Shown here piece by piece: positions 20,101-33,341 of a stretch of 53,989 nt of DNA; within the stretch, counting starts at the first letter, position 1, and the number at the start of each line of letters is the position of its first letter. A program made the translations under genes and the position numbers. Source of the stretch: [Mycobacterium] vasticus (GTDB lineage Bacteria; Actinomycetota; Actinomycetes; Mycobacteriales; Mycobacteriaceae). Where the stretch lies: positions 2,764,312-2,818,300 of the forward strand of contig NZ_CP084028.1 in the NCBI RefSeq assembly GCF_020181595.1, given 5' to 3'. The notes beneath the pieces were generated by a model. That model was given only the letters and a program-made list of their open reading frames with translations, searched no databases and was not told the origin of the DNA.

Positions 20101-20319
20101 AACTTCCGTCGGGCTTGCCCGCCCAGTAGCCCGCGATTGCGCGGGGTGCCACTTTCGTCGCCATCCGAGCCGGGCAACAATCCCGAACTCCCCTGTCAAT
20201 CACCTGAGTATCAACACATGACACTCAACGTCAAGTCGTTGACAAAACATGAACACATGTCCACATAAATCCACTGACATGCAATTGTGTCCCATAAATC
20301 AATTTATAGATTCCTAATC

Positions 20320-20334
20320 TACTTTCAGGTAATG
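20320..20334 (+). promoter_or_regulatory. Conserved TACTTT-N6-ATG leaderless box
   Basis: TACTTTCAGGTAATG copies the element at 11996-12010 (TACTTTCAGCTTATG), with the same six-base spacing. It would start a transcript at ATG 20332, in frame with the downstream gene, adding 16 residues (MCVAVAIVTLHVTRSP). Confidence 0.6.
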
Positions 20335-20379
20335 TGCGTCGCCGTGGCAATCGTCACGCTTCACGTAACAAGGAGTCCC

Positions 20380-21366
20380 ATGCAACACGCAGCCCCCCGT
20401 CCCTTGATTGCCGCCGGCATCGCGCTGGTCGGTGCAGGTGCCATCGCCGCCACCCCGGTCGCCGCGCTGCCCACCCTGCCCTCGGTTGACTCACCCGCGG
20501 TCGCGCTGACCGCCGGTTTCGATGCATTCGGCGCCTGGCAGGACGTGTTCGACACCGCCAAGGCCAACATCACCACGCTGACCGATAACAGCTCGTTCGT
20601 CGCGGGACAGCAACTGATCGCCGACCTGGTCAACGGCACGTCGATCGATCCGCAGGCAGTCATCGACGCCATCGTGCAACCCAACATGGCAACCGACCTG
20701 CCGATGTCTCCGCTGCTTCTGAGCAACGACGCGCTGCAGGCGCTTGTCACGCTGGTGATGCCGCAGTTCATGCCCAGCGACTTCCCCCTCACCACCGACG
20801 AGCTGACCCCGATCCTGTCGTTCCTGGCCTCCCCGTTCAGCGGTGTCCTGATGGGCGCGATCGGCCCGTCGATCGCTCCGCTGGTGGCACTGGGTAACAG
20901 CTTCACCGACATCAGCAATGCCCTGGGCGGTGACAACCCGGACTGGGACACGGCCCTGCAGGACATCGTCAACATTCCGGCCAACATGGTCGGCGGCCTC
21001 CTCAACGGCGCGACGCTCAACCTCGACGCCCTGCTGCCGACCCTGACCGAAGCCGGCCTGCTGCCCGAGAATCTGGACGTCACCGCACTGAGTTACACCT
21101 TCGGCGGGCTGTTGTCCCCCGGTCTCACCGCCAGCGACGTCGAGGGCTACGTCAATTTGGTCTCCGATGGCAGCTCCCCCGGCATCGGCGGGTCGATCAT
21201 CAACGGACTGGGGCTCACCACGGGTCTCATGGGCTTCCCGCTGGTGATCGAGGGCCAGGGCGTCGGGTCGATCGGCGCGTGGGAGAGCCTGGACCAGATC
21301 ATCGCCGCTGCGCTGGGCTGGGACGGTGTCAGTGACCCGCTGGACGGTCTGTTCGACTCCATCTGA
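20380..21366 (+). CDS. GjpA-like secreted/outer-membrane protein 1
   Basis: A 328-residue protein (344 if the leaderless ATG 20332 is used). The signal peptide PLIAAGIALVGAGAIAATPVAA is followed by SPAVALTAGFDAFG, then helical segments with SPFSGVLMGAIGPSIAPLVAL and TALQDIVNIPANMVGGLLNG, and a GGLLSPG turn. These features match the mycobacterial family that databases name after the Gordonia porin GjpA, and the paralogue at 26079-27224. A porin or envelope role is family inference. AAGGAG lies seven bases before ATG 20380, which supports that start. No partner genes are obvious. Confidence 0.8.
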   Translation: MQHAAPRPLIAAGIALVGAGAIAATPVAALPTLPSVDSPAVALTAGFDAFGAWQDVFDTAKANITTLTDNSSFVAGQQLIADLVNGTSIDPQAVIDAIVQPNMATDLPMSPLLLSNDALQALVTLVMPQFMPSDFPLTTDELTPILSFLASPFSGVLMGAIGPSIAPLVALGNSFTDISNALGGDNPDWDTALQDIVNIPANMVGGLLNGATLNLDALLPTLTEAGLLPENLDVTALSYTFGGLLSPGLTASDVEGYVNLVSDGSSPGIGGSIINGLGLTTGLMGFPLVIEGQGVGSIGAWESLDQIIAAALGWDGVSDPLDGLFDSI

Positions 21367-21383
21367 ATCTCGGGCTGACCGCG

Positions 21384-21417
21384 AAGTGGCCCCCTTCGAC
21401 CGCGAAGGGGGCCACTT
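21384..21417 (+). terminator. Terminator of the GjpA-like gene
   Basis: Perfect 15-bp stem AAGTGGCCCCCTTCG / CGAAGGGGGCCACTT, loop ACCG, 18 bases past the stop. It is nearly the same stem as the terminator of the repeat-protein gene (12767-12796). Confidence 0.8.
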
Positions 21418-21491
21418 GGGCGTCGGTTCTCACAGAAGTATTACTGACTCCGCCCGAGCGCCTTAAATATCCGCCTTACGTTGGGAATCGA

Positions 21492-21511
21492 GCGGTCGAC
21501 AGAACGACCGC
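21492..21511 (+). promoter_or_regulatory. Hairpin before a 32-residue ORF
   Basis: GCGGTCG and CGACCGC pair around loop ACAGAA, 24 bases ahead of the small ORF start, followed by GAAAAGGA. It may sit in its 5' leader. Confidence 0.35.
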
Positions 21512-21534
21512 CCAGCGAAAAGGATGACGACACC

Positions 21535-21633
21535 ATGTTGATCGACGTTCGGTGGCTGCAGTACATCTTGGACCACCTGGGCCACCACTCGACACGTCAG
21601 CAGCCGCAGCCGCACGCCGCCATCGCGGCCTGA
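21535..21633 (+). CDS. Candidate 32-residue small protein
   Basis: A short ORF with AAAAGGA about 9-14 bases before ATG 21535. The first half is hydrophobic/aromatic (MLIDVRWLQYILDHLG) and the second His/Gln/Pro-rich, ending at TGA 21631-21633, eleven bases before the gatB stop. It does not match a family I recognise. The ribosome site and the preceding hairpin support translation; the short length leaves chance possible. Confidence 0.4.
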   Translation: MLIDVRWLQYILDHLGHHSTRQQPQPHAAIAA

Positions 21634-21644
21634 ACCGCGCGGGA

Positions 21645-23147
21645 CTAGCCGCAGGCTGCGAGCACCAGCTCACGCACCCGGGCGGCGTCCGCCTGGCCTT
21701 TGGTGGCCTTCATCACCGCACCCACGATCGCACCCGCGGCCTGCACCTTGCCGCCCCGAATCTTCTCGGCCACATCCGGATTTGCAGCCAACGCCTCGTC
21801 GATCGCCGCCTGAATCACCGAGTCGTCACGGACCACGACCAGGCCCCGGTCGTTCATCACCTGCTCGGGCTCGCCCTCGCCGGCCAGCACACCCTCGACC
21901 ACCTGCCGGGCCAGCTTGTTGGAGAGCTTGCCCGAATCCACCAGAGCCACCACCTGGGCGACCTGGGTTGGCGTGATGCCCAATGCGTCGAGTTCGATGC
22001 CGGCCTCGTTGGCTTTCTGAACCAGGAAGTTTCCCCACCAGGCCCGGGCCGCCTCACTGGACGCCCCGGCGGACACGGTGGCGGCGACCATTTCGACCGC
22101 ACCGGCGTTCACCAGGTCGCGCATCACCTCGTCGGAGACGCCCCACTCGTCCTGAATCTTCTTGCGTGACAGCCACGGAAGCTCCGGAATGGTGCCGCGC
22201 AGCTCGTCGACCCATTGCGCACTCGGCGCCACCGGCTCCAGGTCGGGCTCGGGAAAATACCGGTAGTCCTCGGCGGTCTCCTTGGCCCGGCCCGGGCTGG
22301 TGTAGCCGGCCTCGTGGAAGTGCCGGGTTTCCTGGACCACCGTTCCGCCACCGGTGAGCACCGCGCCCTGTCGGCGCATCTCGTAGCTGACGGCCACCTC
22401 GACACTCTTGAGCGAGTTGACGTTCTTGGTCTCGGTGCGGGTGCCGAATTCGGTTGCACCGGTTGGCTTCAGCGAGACGTTGGCGTCGCAGCGCATCGAC
22501 CCCTGGTCCATCCGCACATCGGAGACATCCAGTCCGCGCAGCAGGTCCCGCAGCGCGGTCACATACGCCCGAGCGATTTGCGGGGCACGCTCGGCGGTGC
22601 CGGTGATCGGCTTGGTGACGATCTCGATCAGCGGTACCCCGGCCCGGTTGTAGTCGACCAGTGATTCGACCGCACCCTCGATACGGCCGGTGTCACTGCC
22701 CACGTGGGTGAGCTTGCCGGTGTCCTCCTCCATGTGGGCGCGCTCGATGTCGACCCGCCAGACCGTCCCGTCGTCCAGCGGCACATCGAGGTAGCCGTTG
22801 AAGGCGATCGGCTCGTCGTATTGGGAGATCTGGTAGTTCTTCGGCTGATCGGGATAGAAGTAGTTCTTCCGGGCGAACCGGCACCAGGAGGCGATCTCAC
22901 AGTTCAGCGCGAGCCCGATCCGGATCGCGGACTCGACCGCAGCCCCGTTGAGTACCGGCAGCGAACCTGGCAGGCCCAGACACACCGGGCACACCTGGGT
23001 GTTGGGTTCGGCGCCGAACTCCGTCGAGCAGCCGCAGAACATCTTGGTGGCCGTGGACAGCTCGACGTGCACCTCCAGGCCCAGTACCGGGTCGAAGCGG
23101 GCGAGCACGTCGTCGTAATCGAGCAGTTCGGCGACAGCAGCGGTCAT
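21645..23147 (-). CDS. gatB: Asp/Glu-tRNA(Asn/Gln) amidotransferase subunit B
   Basis: The tRNA-binding kinase subunit of GatCAB activates the mischarged Glu-tRNA-Gln (or Asp-tRNA-Asn) for amidation. The 500-residue protein has [19 protein letters not shown] (about 22-40) with zinc-type cysteines, [14 protein letters not shown], and the tail domain ending [26 protein letters not shown] 23147 is fixed by conservation and by a TAGACT box seven bases upstream (leaderless). Its partners gatA and gatC are at 27234-29011. Confidence 0.96.
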   Translation of the reverse strand: MTAAVAELLDYDDVLARFDPVLGLEVHVELSTATKMFCGCSTEFGAEPNTQVCPVCLGLPGSLPVLNGAAVESAIRIGLALNCEIASWCRFARKNYFYPDQPKNYQISQYDEPIAFNGYLDVPLDDGTVWRVDIERAHMEEDTGKLTHVGSDTGRIEGAVESLVDYNRAGVPLIEIVTKPITGTAERAPQIARAYVTALRDLLRGLDVSDVRMDQGSMRCDANVSLKPTGATEFGTRTETKNVNSLKSVEVAVSYEMRRQGAVLTGGGTVVQETRHFHEAGYTSPGRAKETAEDYRYFPEPDLEPVAPSAQWVDELRGTIPELPWLSRKKIQDEWGVSDEVMRDLVNAGAVEMVAATVSAGASSEAARAWWGNFLVQKANEAGIELDALGITPTQVAQVVALVDSGKLSNKLARQVVEGVLAGEGEPEQVMNDRGLVVVRDDSVIQAAIDEALAANPDVAEKIRGGKVQAAGAIVGAVMKATKGQADAARVRELVLAACG

Positions 23148-23154
23148 GCCCGGA

Positions 23155-23160
23155 AGTCTA
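23155..23160 (-). promoter_or_regulatory. -10 box (TAGACT) of leaderless gatB
   Basis: TANNNT hexamer seven bases before ATG 23147; rules out the longer upstream frame. Confidence 0.55.
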
Positions 23161-23170
23161 AGCGACCGGA

Positions 23171-23839
23171 TCACACCGGCCAGTCCTCCATCCGCTGGGC
23201 GGCGTCGAAGAACATCCACTCGTAGCGCGACGCGGTGTGGAAATGTCGACACATCAGGTCCCACTCGGCCGGTGAGGCCTGGGCGCCGACCCGGTCGATG
23301 ACACCGAGCACCTGCTCGACCACGGCCTGGTACTGCGCTCCCGCGTAGGTGTTGATCCAGCGCTGGAACAGCGGGTCCGGGGAGCCGATGCGCTGCAGGT
23401 GCTCACCCACCCGGGCGTAGATCCAGTAGCACGGCAGCACCGCTGCGACGGCCTCGGCGTAGGACCCGGATGCGGTGACCGCCAACAGGTAGCTGGCATA
23501 GGCCTGGGTGGTGGGGGCGACCGGCAGTGATGCGGCCCCTGCCGCGCCCAGGCCCAGGTCGGCGAGCAGCCCTGCGTGCAACTCGTTTTCGGCGGCGATG
23601 GCCACTCCGGCGTGCTCGGCGAACATCGTCAGCTCCGCCTCGACCGGCGCCTTGGCCGCACACCCCGCCAGCGCTCGCGCATACGCCCGCAGGTAGTGGG
23701 CGTCTTGGACGAGGTAGTAGCGGAATCGGTCGTGACTCAACGAGCCGTCGGCCAGACCGGTGAGAAAGGGGTGCACGCAGATTCGTTCATAGATGTCGGC
23801 GGCCAGGCCCCAGAGTGCCTCACCCGTCCGTTCGGCCAT
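23171..23839 (-). CDS. tenA: TenA-type thiaminase II / aminopyrimidine aminohydrolase
   Basis: A 222-residue all-helical protein that deaminates aminopyrimidines for thiamin salvage. It is the TenA_C type, with the active-site cysteine C137 in [12 protein letters not shown] and [12 protein letters not shown] (46-57) in the pocket. Family glutamate candidates lie near the C-terminus. No thiamin riboswitch or other thi gene is seen nearby. A TAGCCT box is five bases before ATG 23839, suggesting a leaderless mRNA divergent from the DUF2237 gene. It is not at this place in M. tuberculosis as recalled. Confidence 0.85.
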   Translation of the reverse strand: MAERTGEALWGLAADIYERICVHPFLTGLADGSLSHDRFRYYLVQDAHYLRAYARALAGCAAKAPVEAELTMFAEHAGVAIAAENELHAGLLADLGLGAAGAASLPVAPTTQAYASYLLAVTASGSYAEAVAAVLPCYWIYARVGEHLQRIGSPDPLFQRWINTYAGAQYQAVVEQVLGVIDRVGAQASPAEWDLMCRHFHTASRYEWMFFDAAQRMEDWPV

Positions 23840-23861
23840 GCCCCAGGCTATCGGGTCGCAC

Positions 23862-23867
23862 TAAACT
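23862..23867 (+). promoter_or_regulatory. -10 box (TAAACT) of leaderless DUF2237 gene
   Basis: TANNNT hexamer six bases before ATG 23874, facing the tenA promoter. Confidence 0.55.
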
Positions 23868-23873
23868 GGCCGG

Positions 23874-24260
23874 ATGTCCGACCGCAACGTCCTCGGCCAA
23901 CCCCTACAACAATGCGGCACAGACCCGGTCACCGGTTTCTACCGCGACGGCTGCTGCTCGTCGGGTCCCGAAGACATCGGGCTGCACACCATCTGCGCGG
24001 TGGTCACCACTGAGTTCCTCGCCCATCAGCGCTCTATCGGCAACGATCTGTCCACCCCGATGCCGGCCTATCGGTTCCCGGGTCTGACCCCCGGTGACCG
24101 GTGGTGTGTCACCGCGGTGAATTGGCTTCGCGCGCACCAAGACGGCTGTGCGGCACCGGTGGTACTGGCCGCCACCGGAGAACGAACCCTCGACGTGGTT
24201 TCGCTGGATGTGTTGCAGCAGTATGCGGTTGACGTGCCCGACAGTCCGAGTGAACTGTGA
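23874..24260 (+). CDS. DUF2237 family protein
   Basis: A 128-residue soluble protein with the DUF2237 pattern: NVLGQPLQQCGTDPVTGFYRDGCC at the start, GLHTICAVVTTEFL, and DRWCVTAVNWLRAHQDGCAAPVVLAAT. Conserved Cys (C15, C27, C28) and His suggest metal or thiol chemistry, but the function is unknown. The start is supported by a leaderless -10 box. It is convergent with the DUF732 gene, stops one base apart. Confidence 0.8.
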   Translation: MSDRNVLGQPLQQCGTDPVTGFYRDGCCSSGPEDIGLHTICAVVTTEFLAHQRSIGNDLSTPMPAYRFPGLTPGDRWCVTAVNWLRAHQDGCAAPVVLAATGERTLDVVSLDVLQQYAVDVPDSPSEL

Positions 24261-24261
24261 G

Positions 24262-24618
24262 TCAGTAACCCAGCGTGATGCCCGTACCGCCGCCACCCGC
24301 GCTGCTCTGCTGGCGGCTACGGACGTACCGGACGAATTCCTCGACCAGTGCGCCGCTTTCGGGGCAGTCCACCGACACCGACGCCGCGAGCAGTCGCCCG
24401 GTCTGATCCTCCGGCAGGCCGCTGGTCGCCAGGATGTGGTCGACCGCGCGCTTGACGCCGCCCAGGTTCGGCTGGTCACGCATGAACCCGCAGACCTCGC
24501 CGCCGTGGTCGTCGACGTAGCCGCCGACCGCGTCACCGCTGGCGTGAGCCGAACCGGCGGAGAGCAAAGCCACCGGCAGCGCACTCAGGGCAGCGACCAT
24601 CCATGTCAGTTTTGTCAT
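24262..24618 (-). CDS. DUF732 secreted protein
   Basis: A 118-residue exported protein. The signal peptide (TWMVAALSALPVALLSAGSAHA, about 5-26) is followed by the DUF732 core with two cysteines, VCGFMRDQPNLGGVKRAVDHIL and AASVSVDCPESG, that probably form a disulfide. It ends in a glycine-rich tail. ATG 24618 has GGCGGAG upstream; the longer frame has no signal peptide at its start. DUF732 proteins are common in mycobacteria and their role is unknown. Confidence 0.8.
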   Translation of the reverse strand: MTKLTWMVAALSALPVALLSAGSAHASGDAVGGYVDDHGGEVCGFMRDQPNLGGVKRAVDHILATSGLPEDQTGRLLAASVSVDCPESGALVEEFVRYVRSRQQSSAGGGGTGITLGY

Positions 24619-24736
24619 CTCCGCCCCATCATCAGTCGTCAAGCAGGTGATCGGCCCACCGCCGAACATACGTTGACTATTGTGCGGCCATTTTCGCTCT
24701 TTGTCATGCGCATGCCGCGTGCGGGCGGCGCCTGCC

Positions 24737-25768
24737 TCAGCCGAAGAACGCCGCCGCATCGTCATAGCGGCTCTGCGGCACCACTTTCAGTTGGCGCACC
24801 GCGTCGGCCAGTTGCACCCGGCCGATCTCCTGGCCGCGCAGCGACACCATCATGCCGTACTCGCCGGCGTGAGCGGCATCGGCGGCGTTGACACCGAACC
24901 GGGTGGCCAGCACCCGGTCGTAGGCGGTTGGGGTGCCGCCGCGTTGCACATGGCCGAGCACCGTGGTGCGCACCTCCTTCTTGACTCGCCGCTCGATCTC
25001 GACGGCCAACTGGGCGGCGACTCCGGTGAATCGCTCGTGACCGAACTCGTCGACCCCGCCGGCCCGCAACTCCATCGATCCGGCAGCGGGTTTGGCGCCT
25101 TCGGCGACGACGCAGATGAAGTGTGACGAACCGTGCTGGAACCGCTGTTTGACCAGCCGGCACACGTCCTCGACGTCGAAGGGCTGCTCCGGGATCAGGG
25201 TCATGTGCGCACCGCTGGCCAGGCCCGCGTTCAGTGCGATCCAGCCGGCGTGGCGGCCCATCACCTCGACCAGCATCACCCGCTGGTGGGATTCGGCGGT
25301 GGAGTGCAGCCGGTCGATGGCGTCGGTGGCGACCTGAAGTGCGGTGTCGTGGCCGAAAGTGACGTCGGTGCAGTCGATGTCGTTGTCGATGGTCTTGGGT
25401 ACCCCGACCACCGGGACGTTCTCCTGCGACAGCCAGTGCGCCGCGGTCAGCGTGCCCTCGCCGCCGATCGGGATCAGCACATCGATGCCGTTGTCATCCA
25501 GGGTCGCCTTGACCTGATCCAGGCCGGCGCGCAACTTGTCGGGGTTCACCCGGGCGGTGCCGAGCATGGTGCCGCCCTTGGCCAGCAACCGATCGTTGCG
25601 GTCATCGTTAGCCAGTTGGATGCGGCGGTTCTCCAGCAGGCCGCGCCAACCGTCGGAGAATCCGACCACTGTGGAGCCGTAGCGGGAGTCGCAGGTGCGC
25701 ACCACCGCTCTGATCACCGCGTTCAGTCCGGGGCAGTCGCCGCCGCCGGTGAGCACTCCGATTCGCAT
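24737..25768 (-). CDS. pfkA: 6-phosphofructokinase
   Basis: Phosphorylates fructose-6-phosphate in glycolysis. The 343-residue protein has the nucleotide site [14 protein letters not shown] (7-20), [10 protein letters not shown], the catalytic [12 protein letters not shown] and [16 protein letters not shown] 25768 (MRIGVLTGG) is chosen three codons inside the longest frame. In M. tuberculosis pfkA sits between gatB and gatA; here extra genes separate it on both sides. Confidence 0.96.
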   Translation of the reverse strand: MRIGVLTGGGDCPGLNAVIRAVVRTCDSRYGSTVVGFSDGWRGLLENRRIQLANDDRNDRLLAKGGTMLGTARVNPDKLRAGLDQVKATLDDNGIDVLIPIGGEGTLTAAHWLSQENVPVVGVPKTIDNDIDCTDVTFGHDTALQVATDAIDRLHSTAESHQRVMLVEVMGRHAGWIALNAGLASGAHMTLIPEQPFDVEDVCRLVKQRFQHGSSHFICVVAEGAKPAAGSMELRAGGVDEFGHERFTGVAAQLAVEIERRVKKEVRTTVLGHVQRGGTPTAYDRVLATRFGVNAADAAHAGEYGMMVSLRGQEIGRVQLADAVRQLKVVPQSRYDDAAAFFG

Positions 25769-26078
25769 GGTGCCCATCTTGCCGGGTGCCGCCGGTCGCC
25801 GCGGGCGGACGCCGAATCACACAGAGCCGCCAATTACCCGTCACGCGGGGCCATCAAGGATCAACTCGTGCGGAAATGTGGACATAGTCGAATCATTCGA
25901 ATTGACCGATCTTTACACGTTCTGAATACCCCACATATTGTTTTGAACGTCAATTTGAAACAGGGTAATTTTAACGCCGAAGATATATATTGATATTCCT
26001 TGACCGCACAATTAATCGGTCCTTATGCTACGCATATTCCCCGGGGGGTTGATCACTACAATTCGAACGGATACGGCC
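25769..26078. other. AT-rich spacer between pfkA and GjpA-like gene 2
   Basis: About 310 bases without a gene. The part from 25900 to 26030 is strikingly AT-rich for this genome. Apart from the promoter at 26000-26029 nothing else is recognised. Confidence 0.6.
26000..26029 (+). promoter_or_regulatory. Promoter of GjpA-like gene 2 (TTGACC-18-TATGCT)
   Basis: TTGACC (26000-26005) and TATGCT (26024-26029) are 18 bases apart; the start of transcription would be near 26036. The in-frame ATG at 26025 lies inside the -10 box and so is unlikely to be translated. Confidence 0.5.
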
Positions 26079-27224
26079 ATGCGAATCACCTGTTCTCCAC
26101 CGCTGGCGACCGCCGGTGTCGGTCTGGCGGTGGCCGGCCTGCTCGTCGCGCCCCCGTCGGCAGCACCGCACGTGCCGTCCGTCGCAGCGCAGAGCGCGGT
26201 ACAGCTCACCGCCGCCTTCGACGACCTGTCTTGGACCCAGGTGTTCGACAACGCCTCCGCCGCCCTGACCAGCAACGTCTCGGGCCCATTTGCTGGCGCC
26301 CCGTTCCCGGCGCTGGAGCAGGTCGTGCTCAACTGGGCCGGCTATCTGGGCGACCTGTACAAGGACCTGGCGACCGGCAACTACGCGGGGATCCAGGCCA
26401 CGTCCACCGCGATCGCGGCGGACATCGCCGATCACCTGGCAGCCGCCCACAACGCGCCGATGGTGCCATTCGACCCCACCGGTTCCGCGTCATATCTGCT
26501 GCCGTCCCTGGACAACGCGCCAATTTCGCTGGACTTCTCCGCGTGCGCCGGAAGCCTGTGCCTCAGCCCCTCCATTGACTTGGGCGGCCATGCCGCATTG
26601 CTCAACGACTTCATCAATGGGCTGCCCATCGATTTGGATCTCGGCAAGCTCGGCACGATCCATTTCGGCACCATCAACATTCTTTCCGACCTGCTCGGCA
26701 GCAGCCTCGCCGGCCAGGTGCTGCCCTACCTGGAATTCATGGGATCACCGCTGAGCGGTGTGCTGTGGGGAATGGTCGGGGCGAACCTGAGCCCCATGGC
26801 ACAGCTGCTCGATGACGGCATGCACATCTACCAGGCGCTGACGGCCCCCGCACCGGACTACACGACGGCACTGGCGGACCTGGGGGCCATCCCGGCCAAT
26901 GTCACCAACGCCTACCTGGAGGGCTACGGCAACCTGGGCAATCTGCTGTCCGATCTCGGCATCGCCGACGGCGGATTCCAGCTCGACCTCGGCGGGCTGC
27001 TCAGCCCGGCCGGCTCGTTCTTCAACGCACTGGGCTTCGACTTCGGCGTGAGCTCCAGCACCGACATCCTCGGCGTCACCTGGTCGGCATCGGCGAACCT
27101 GGTATCGCCGGCCATGGAGGTCGGGCCGCTCGCGTCGCTGCTCGAAATGGGGCAGGCGATCGCACAGTCCGTCGGCTGGAACGACGTCGGCAGCCAGCTG
27201 GCCGATCTGGCCGGCCAGTTCTGA
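26079..27224 (+). CDS. GjpA-like secreted/outer-membrane protein 2
   Basis: A 381-residue paralogue of the protein at 20380-21366. The signal peptide (ATAGVGLAVAGLLVAPPSAA) precedes SAVQLTAAFDDLSW. Shared blocks are SPLSGVLWGMVGANLSPMAQLL, YTTALADLGAIPANVTNAYL, LDLGGLLSPAG and SVGWNDVGSQLADL. A Cys pair (SACAGSLC) is present here only. ATG 26079 is preferred because the promoter lies over the alternative ATG 26025. The ribosome site is weak (GGAT). It ends nine bases from the convergent gatA stop, with no terminator between. Porin function is family inference. Confidence 0.8.
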   Translation: MRITCSPPLATAGVGLAVAGLLVAPPSAAPHVPSVAAQSAVQLTAAFDDLSWTQVFDNASAALTSNVSGPFAGAPFPALEQVVLNWAGYLGDLYKDLATGNYAGIQATSTAIAADIADHLAAAHNAPMVPFDPTGSASYLLPSLDNAPISLDFSACAGSLCLSPSIDLGGHAALLNDFINGLPIDLDLGKLGTIHFGTINILSDLLGSSLAGQVLPYLEFMGSPLSGVLWGMVGANLSPMAQLLDDGMHIYQALTAPAPDYTTALADLGAIPANVTNAYLEGYGNLGNLLSDLGIADGGFQLDLGGLLSPAGSFFNALGFDFGVSSSTDILGVTWSASANLVSPAMEVGPLASLLEMGQAIAQSVGWNDVGSQLADLAGQF

Positions 27225-27233
27225 GGCGCCCGC

Positions 27234-28711
<1,478 letters not shown>

Positions 28712-28715
<4 letters not shown>

Positions 28716-29011
28716 TGGCTCTCCCCCAGGATCTGCGGGACCGCGAACCGGCCGTCTTCGGCGCGCGGGGCCGCCGCCAGCGCCTGCTCCTGGGTCAGGC
28801 AGGCCACGATCTCGTCGGGCCGGGTCACGTTGACCGCCTTGAGCGGGTTGTCGGTCGCCTCGACGCCGGTGACGTCGACGGCCTGGATCGTGCTGACATG
28901 GGTCAGGATCGCATCGAGCTGGCCGGCGAAGCCGTCCAACTCGGCGTCGGTCAGCGCCAGCCTGGCCAGACGGGCCAGATGGGCTACGTCATCACGGGAG
29001 ATCTGGGACAC
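28712..29011 (-). CDS. gatC: Asp/Glu-tRNA(Asn/Gln) amidotransferase subunit C
   Basis: The 99-residue belt subunit stabilises GatA-GatB. The N-terminal helix [21 protein letters not shown], the TRPDE motif and the extended C-terminus [13 protein letters not shown] are standard. GTG 29011 matches the M. tuberculosis length; TTG 29020 would add three residues. A TAGGCT box (29020-29025) lies eight bases upstream, so the message is nearly leaderless. Confidence 0.95.
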
Positions 29012-29052
29012 GACAGGCAAGCCTAGCCGCCCGGCTGTGGCACAGTTTTCTT

Positions 29053-31814
<2,762 letters not shown>

Positions 31815-32017
31815 CTATCGGGGTGGACCCGGCAGTGGAATTTCGGCGCACGGTGATTCTTGTCCCCAACCGCCGGTGTCCAGGTACTGAATAACCAAAG
31901 ACGACGCAATCCGTTTACCAGGTGTACACCGAGGTTGTTTAATGTGCGATATGCGTAAGCCATCGTGATGTATGAGAGCTTGCTCAACACTGCGGGACCT
32001 CACTTTGAAGCGGGAGA

Positions 32018-32914
32018 TTGGGCGGGCATGGCGACATCGCGATTCATCAAGGGCGTGACCTGATCAGCCCGACCTCAAGTCCCTCACTGGCCCTGGTGTC
32101 GGCCGCCAGTTTCGGGGTGACCGACTTCGTCGGCGGGGTGGCTGCCCGCCAGGTCGCCGCACTTCGGGTGATCATGATCTCCACACCGGTGTCGATGCTG
32201 CTGATCGGCGGCCTGGCCGTGGTGACCGGCGGCTTCGTGACACCGCACTCGGTGATCTTCGGGGTGCTCGGCGGGATCAGCCAGGCGATGGGTATCTGGT
32301 GGTTCTTCTCCGCGCTCGGCTCCGGGCCCATCTCGGTGGTGTCCCCCCTTGCCGCGGTGGTCGATGCCTCGGTGCCGGTCGCCTTCGGGCTGTTCTCCGG
32401 TGAGCGACCGAGCCATGTCGCCATGACGGGTATCGCGCTGGCGCTGATGGCGGTGGTCCTGATCAGCCGCCAAGCCGACGCGGGCTCGGCTGCACACCGC
32501 TTCACCAGCAAGGTCGCCTGGTTGACGATCGGCTCCGGGGTCGCATTGGGACTCAATTTCGTCTGCATCGACCACACCGAGTTCCAGTCCCGGCTGTGGC
32601 CGCTGCTGTTCGCCCGCGCCGCGGCCACCGTGCTGGTGTTCGGGATGGCCGCGGCCACCCGCAACACCGCACCGCCGTCGGGTTTCCCGCTGCGACTGGC
32701 ACTGATCGCCGGGGTGCTCGATGCCGCGGCCAACGTGGCCATGGTGCTGACGCTGCACACCTCACTGCTGTCGCTGGGCAGCGTGCTGATCTCGCTGTAT
32801 CCGGCGGCGACGGTGCTGCTGGCGGTTCTGGTGCTGCGCGAGCGGGTCGGTCGCTGGCAGGTGGCCGGAATGGCACTGGCCGCTGCGGCGGTGACGATGA
32901 TCACCACCGGCTGA
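32018..32914 (+). CDS. DMT/EamA-family transporter
   Basis: A 298-residue (maximum) ten-helix drug/metabolite transporter-type protein. It has two EamA halves: SLALVSAASFGVTDFVGGVAARQ ... LISRQA, and WLTIGSGVALGLNFV ... RVGRWQVAGMALAAAAVTMI. The substrate is unknown. The start is uncertain: TTG 32018 is the longest; GTG 32096 would cut into helix 1. A separate ATG 32028 in another frame has the better ribosome site, so a sequence error or a real frameshift near 32060 may have split the N-terminus. Confidence 0.75.
   Translation: MGGHGDIAIHQGRDLISPTSSPSLALVSAASFGVTDFVGGVAARQVAALRVIMISTPVSMLLIGGLAVVTGGFVTPHSVIFGVLGGISQAMGIWWFFSALGSGPISVVSPLAAVVDASVPVAFGLFSGERPSHVAMTGIALALMAVVLISRQADAGSAAHRFTSKVAWLTIGSGVALGLNFVCIDHTEFQSRLWPLLFARAAATVLVFGMAAATRNTAPPSGFPLRLALIAGVLDAAANVAMVLTLHTSLLSLGSVLISLYPAATVLLAVLVLRERVGRWQVAGMALAAAAVTMITTG
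32028..32063 (+). CDS. 11-residue uORF at the EamA gene start
   Basis: MATSRFIKGVT followed by TGA, with GGGAG about nine bases upstream. It overlaps the EamA frame at its 5' end and could be a regulatory uORF, or the true EamA N-terminus displaced by an indel. Confidence 0.3.
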   Translation: MATSRFIKGVT

Positions 32915-32932
32915 GGTCCTCCCGATACCGTG

Positions 32933-33325
32933 ATGCCCCACCCGATCATGTTCCGCGACGACGACCCGGGCCTGACCGAGTTGCGCCGCGTCGCGTTGGG
33001 GTTTCCCGAGGCCATCGAGAAGATCTCGCACGGCCGACCGGTGTTCTGCGCGCCGAAGATGTTCGCGGTCTACGGCGGCAACTCCAAGTCCGACGGCACG
33101 ATGGTGCCCTACCCGCATTCGCTGCTGGTCAAGGTCGACGAGTCCGAGCGACGTGCGCTCGGCCAGGACCGCCGGTTCTTCTCTCCGATGTACCTGGCAC
33201 CGTCGGGGTGGCTGGGCCTGGATTTCGGTGCCGCTCCGGTGGATTGGGACGAGGTCGGCGAGTTGGTCGACGCGTCGTTTCGACTGACCGCGGCGGCGCG
33301 GCTGATCCGGCTGCTCGACGGGTGA
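32933..33325 (+). CDS. MmcQ/YjbR family DNA-binding protein
   Basis: A 130-residue protein of the YjbR/MmcQ fold (CyaY-like). It has the family opening (LTELRRVALGFPEAIEKISHGRPVFCAPKMFAVYGG), the KVDESER segment and the C-terminal WDEVGELVDASFRLTAAARLIRLL. These proteins are often annotated as DNA-binding; the role is unclear. ATG 32933 is taken over GTG 32930 one codon upstream. Confidence 0.8.
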   Translation: MPHPIMFRDDDPGLTELRRVALGFPEAIEKISHGRPVFCAPKMFAVYGGNSKSDGTMVPYPHSLLVKVDESERRALGQDRRFFSPMYLAPSGWLGLDFGAAPVDWDEVGELVDASFRLTAAARLIRLLDG

Positions 33326-33341
33326 GTAGGCCGTCTTTCGG

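Noticed and set aside
20130..20145. Terminator after lppZ (CCCGCG/CGCGGG)
   Set aside because: Only a 6-bp stem with no T tract; too weak to call.
26025..26078. ATG 26025 as start of the second GjpA-like gene
   Set aside because: It lies in the TATGCT -10 box of a good promoter, so the codon would not be transcribed; ATG 26079 gives a normal signal peptide.
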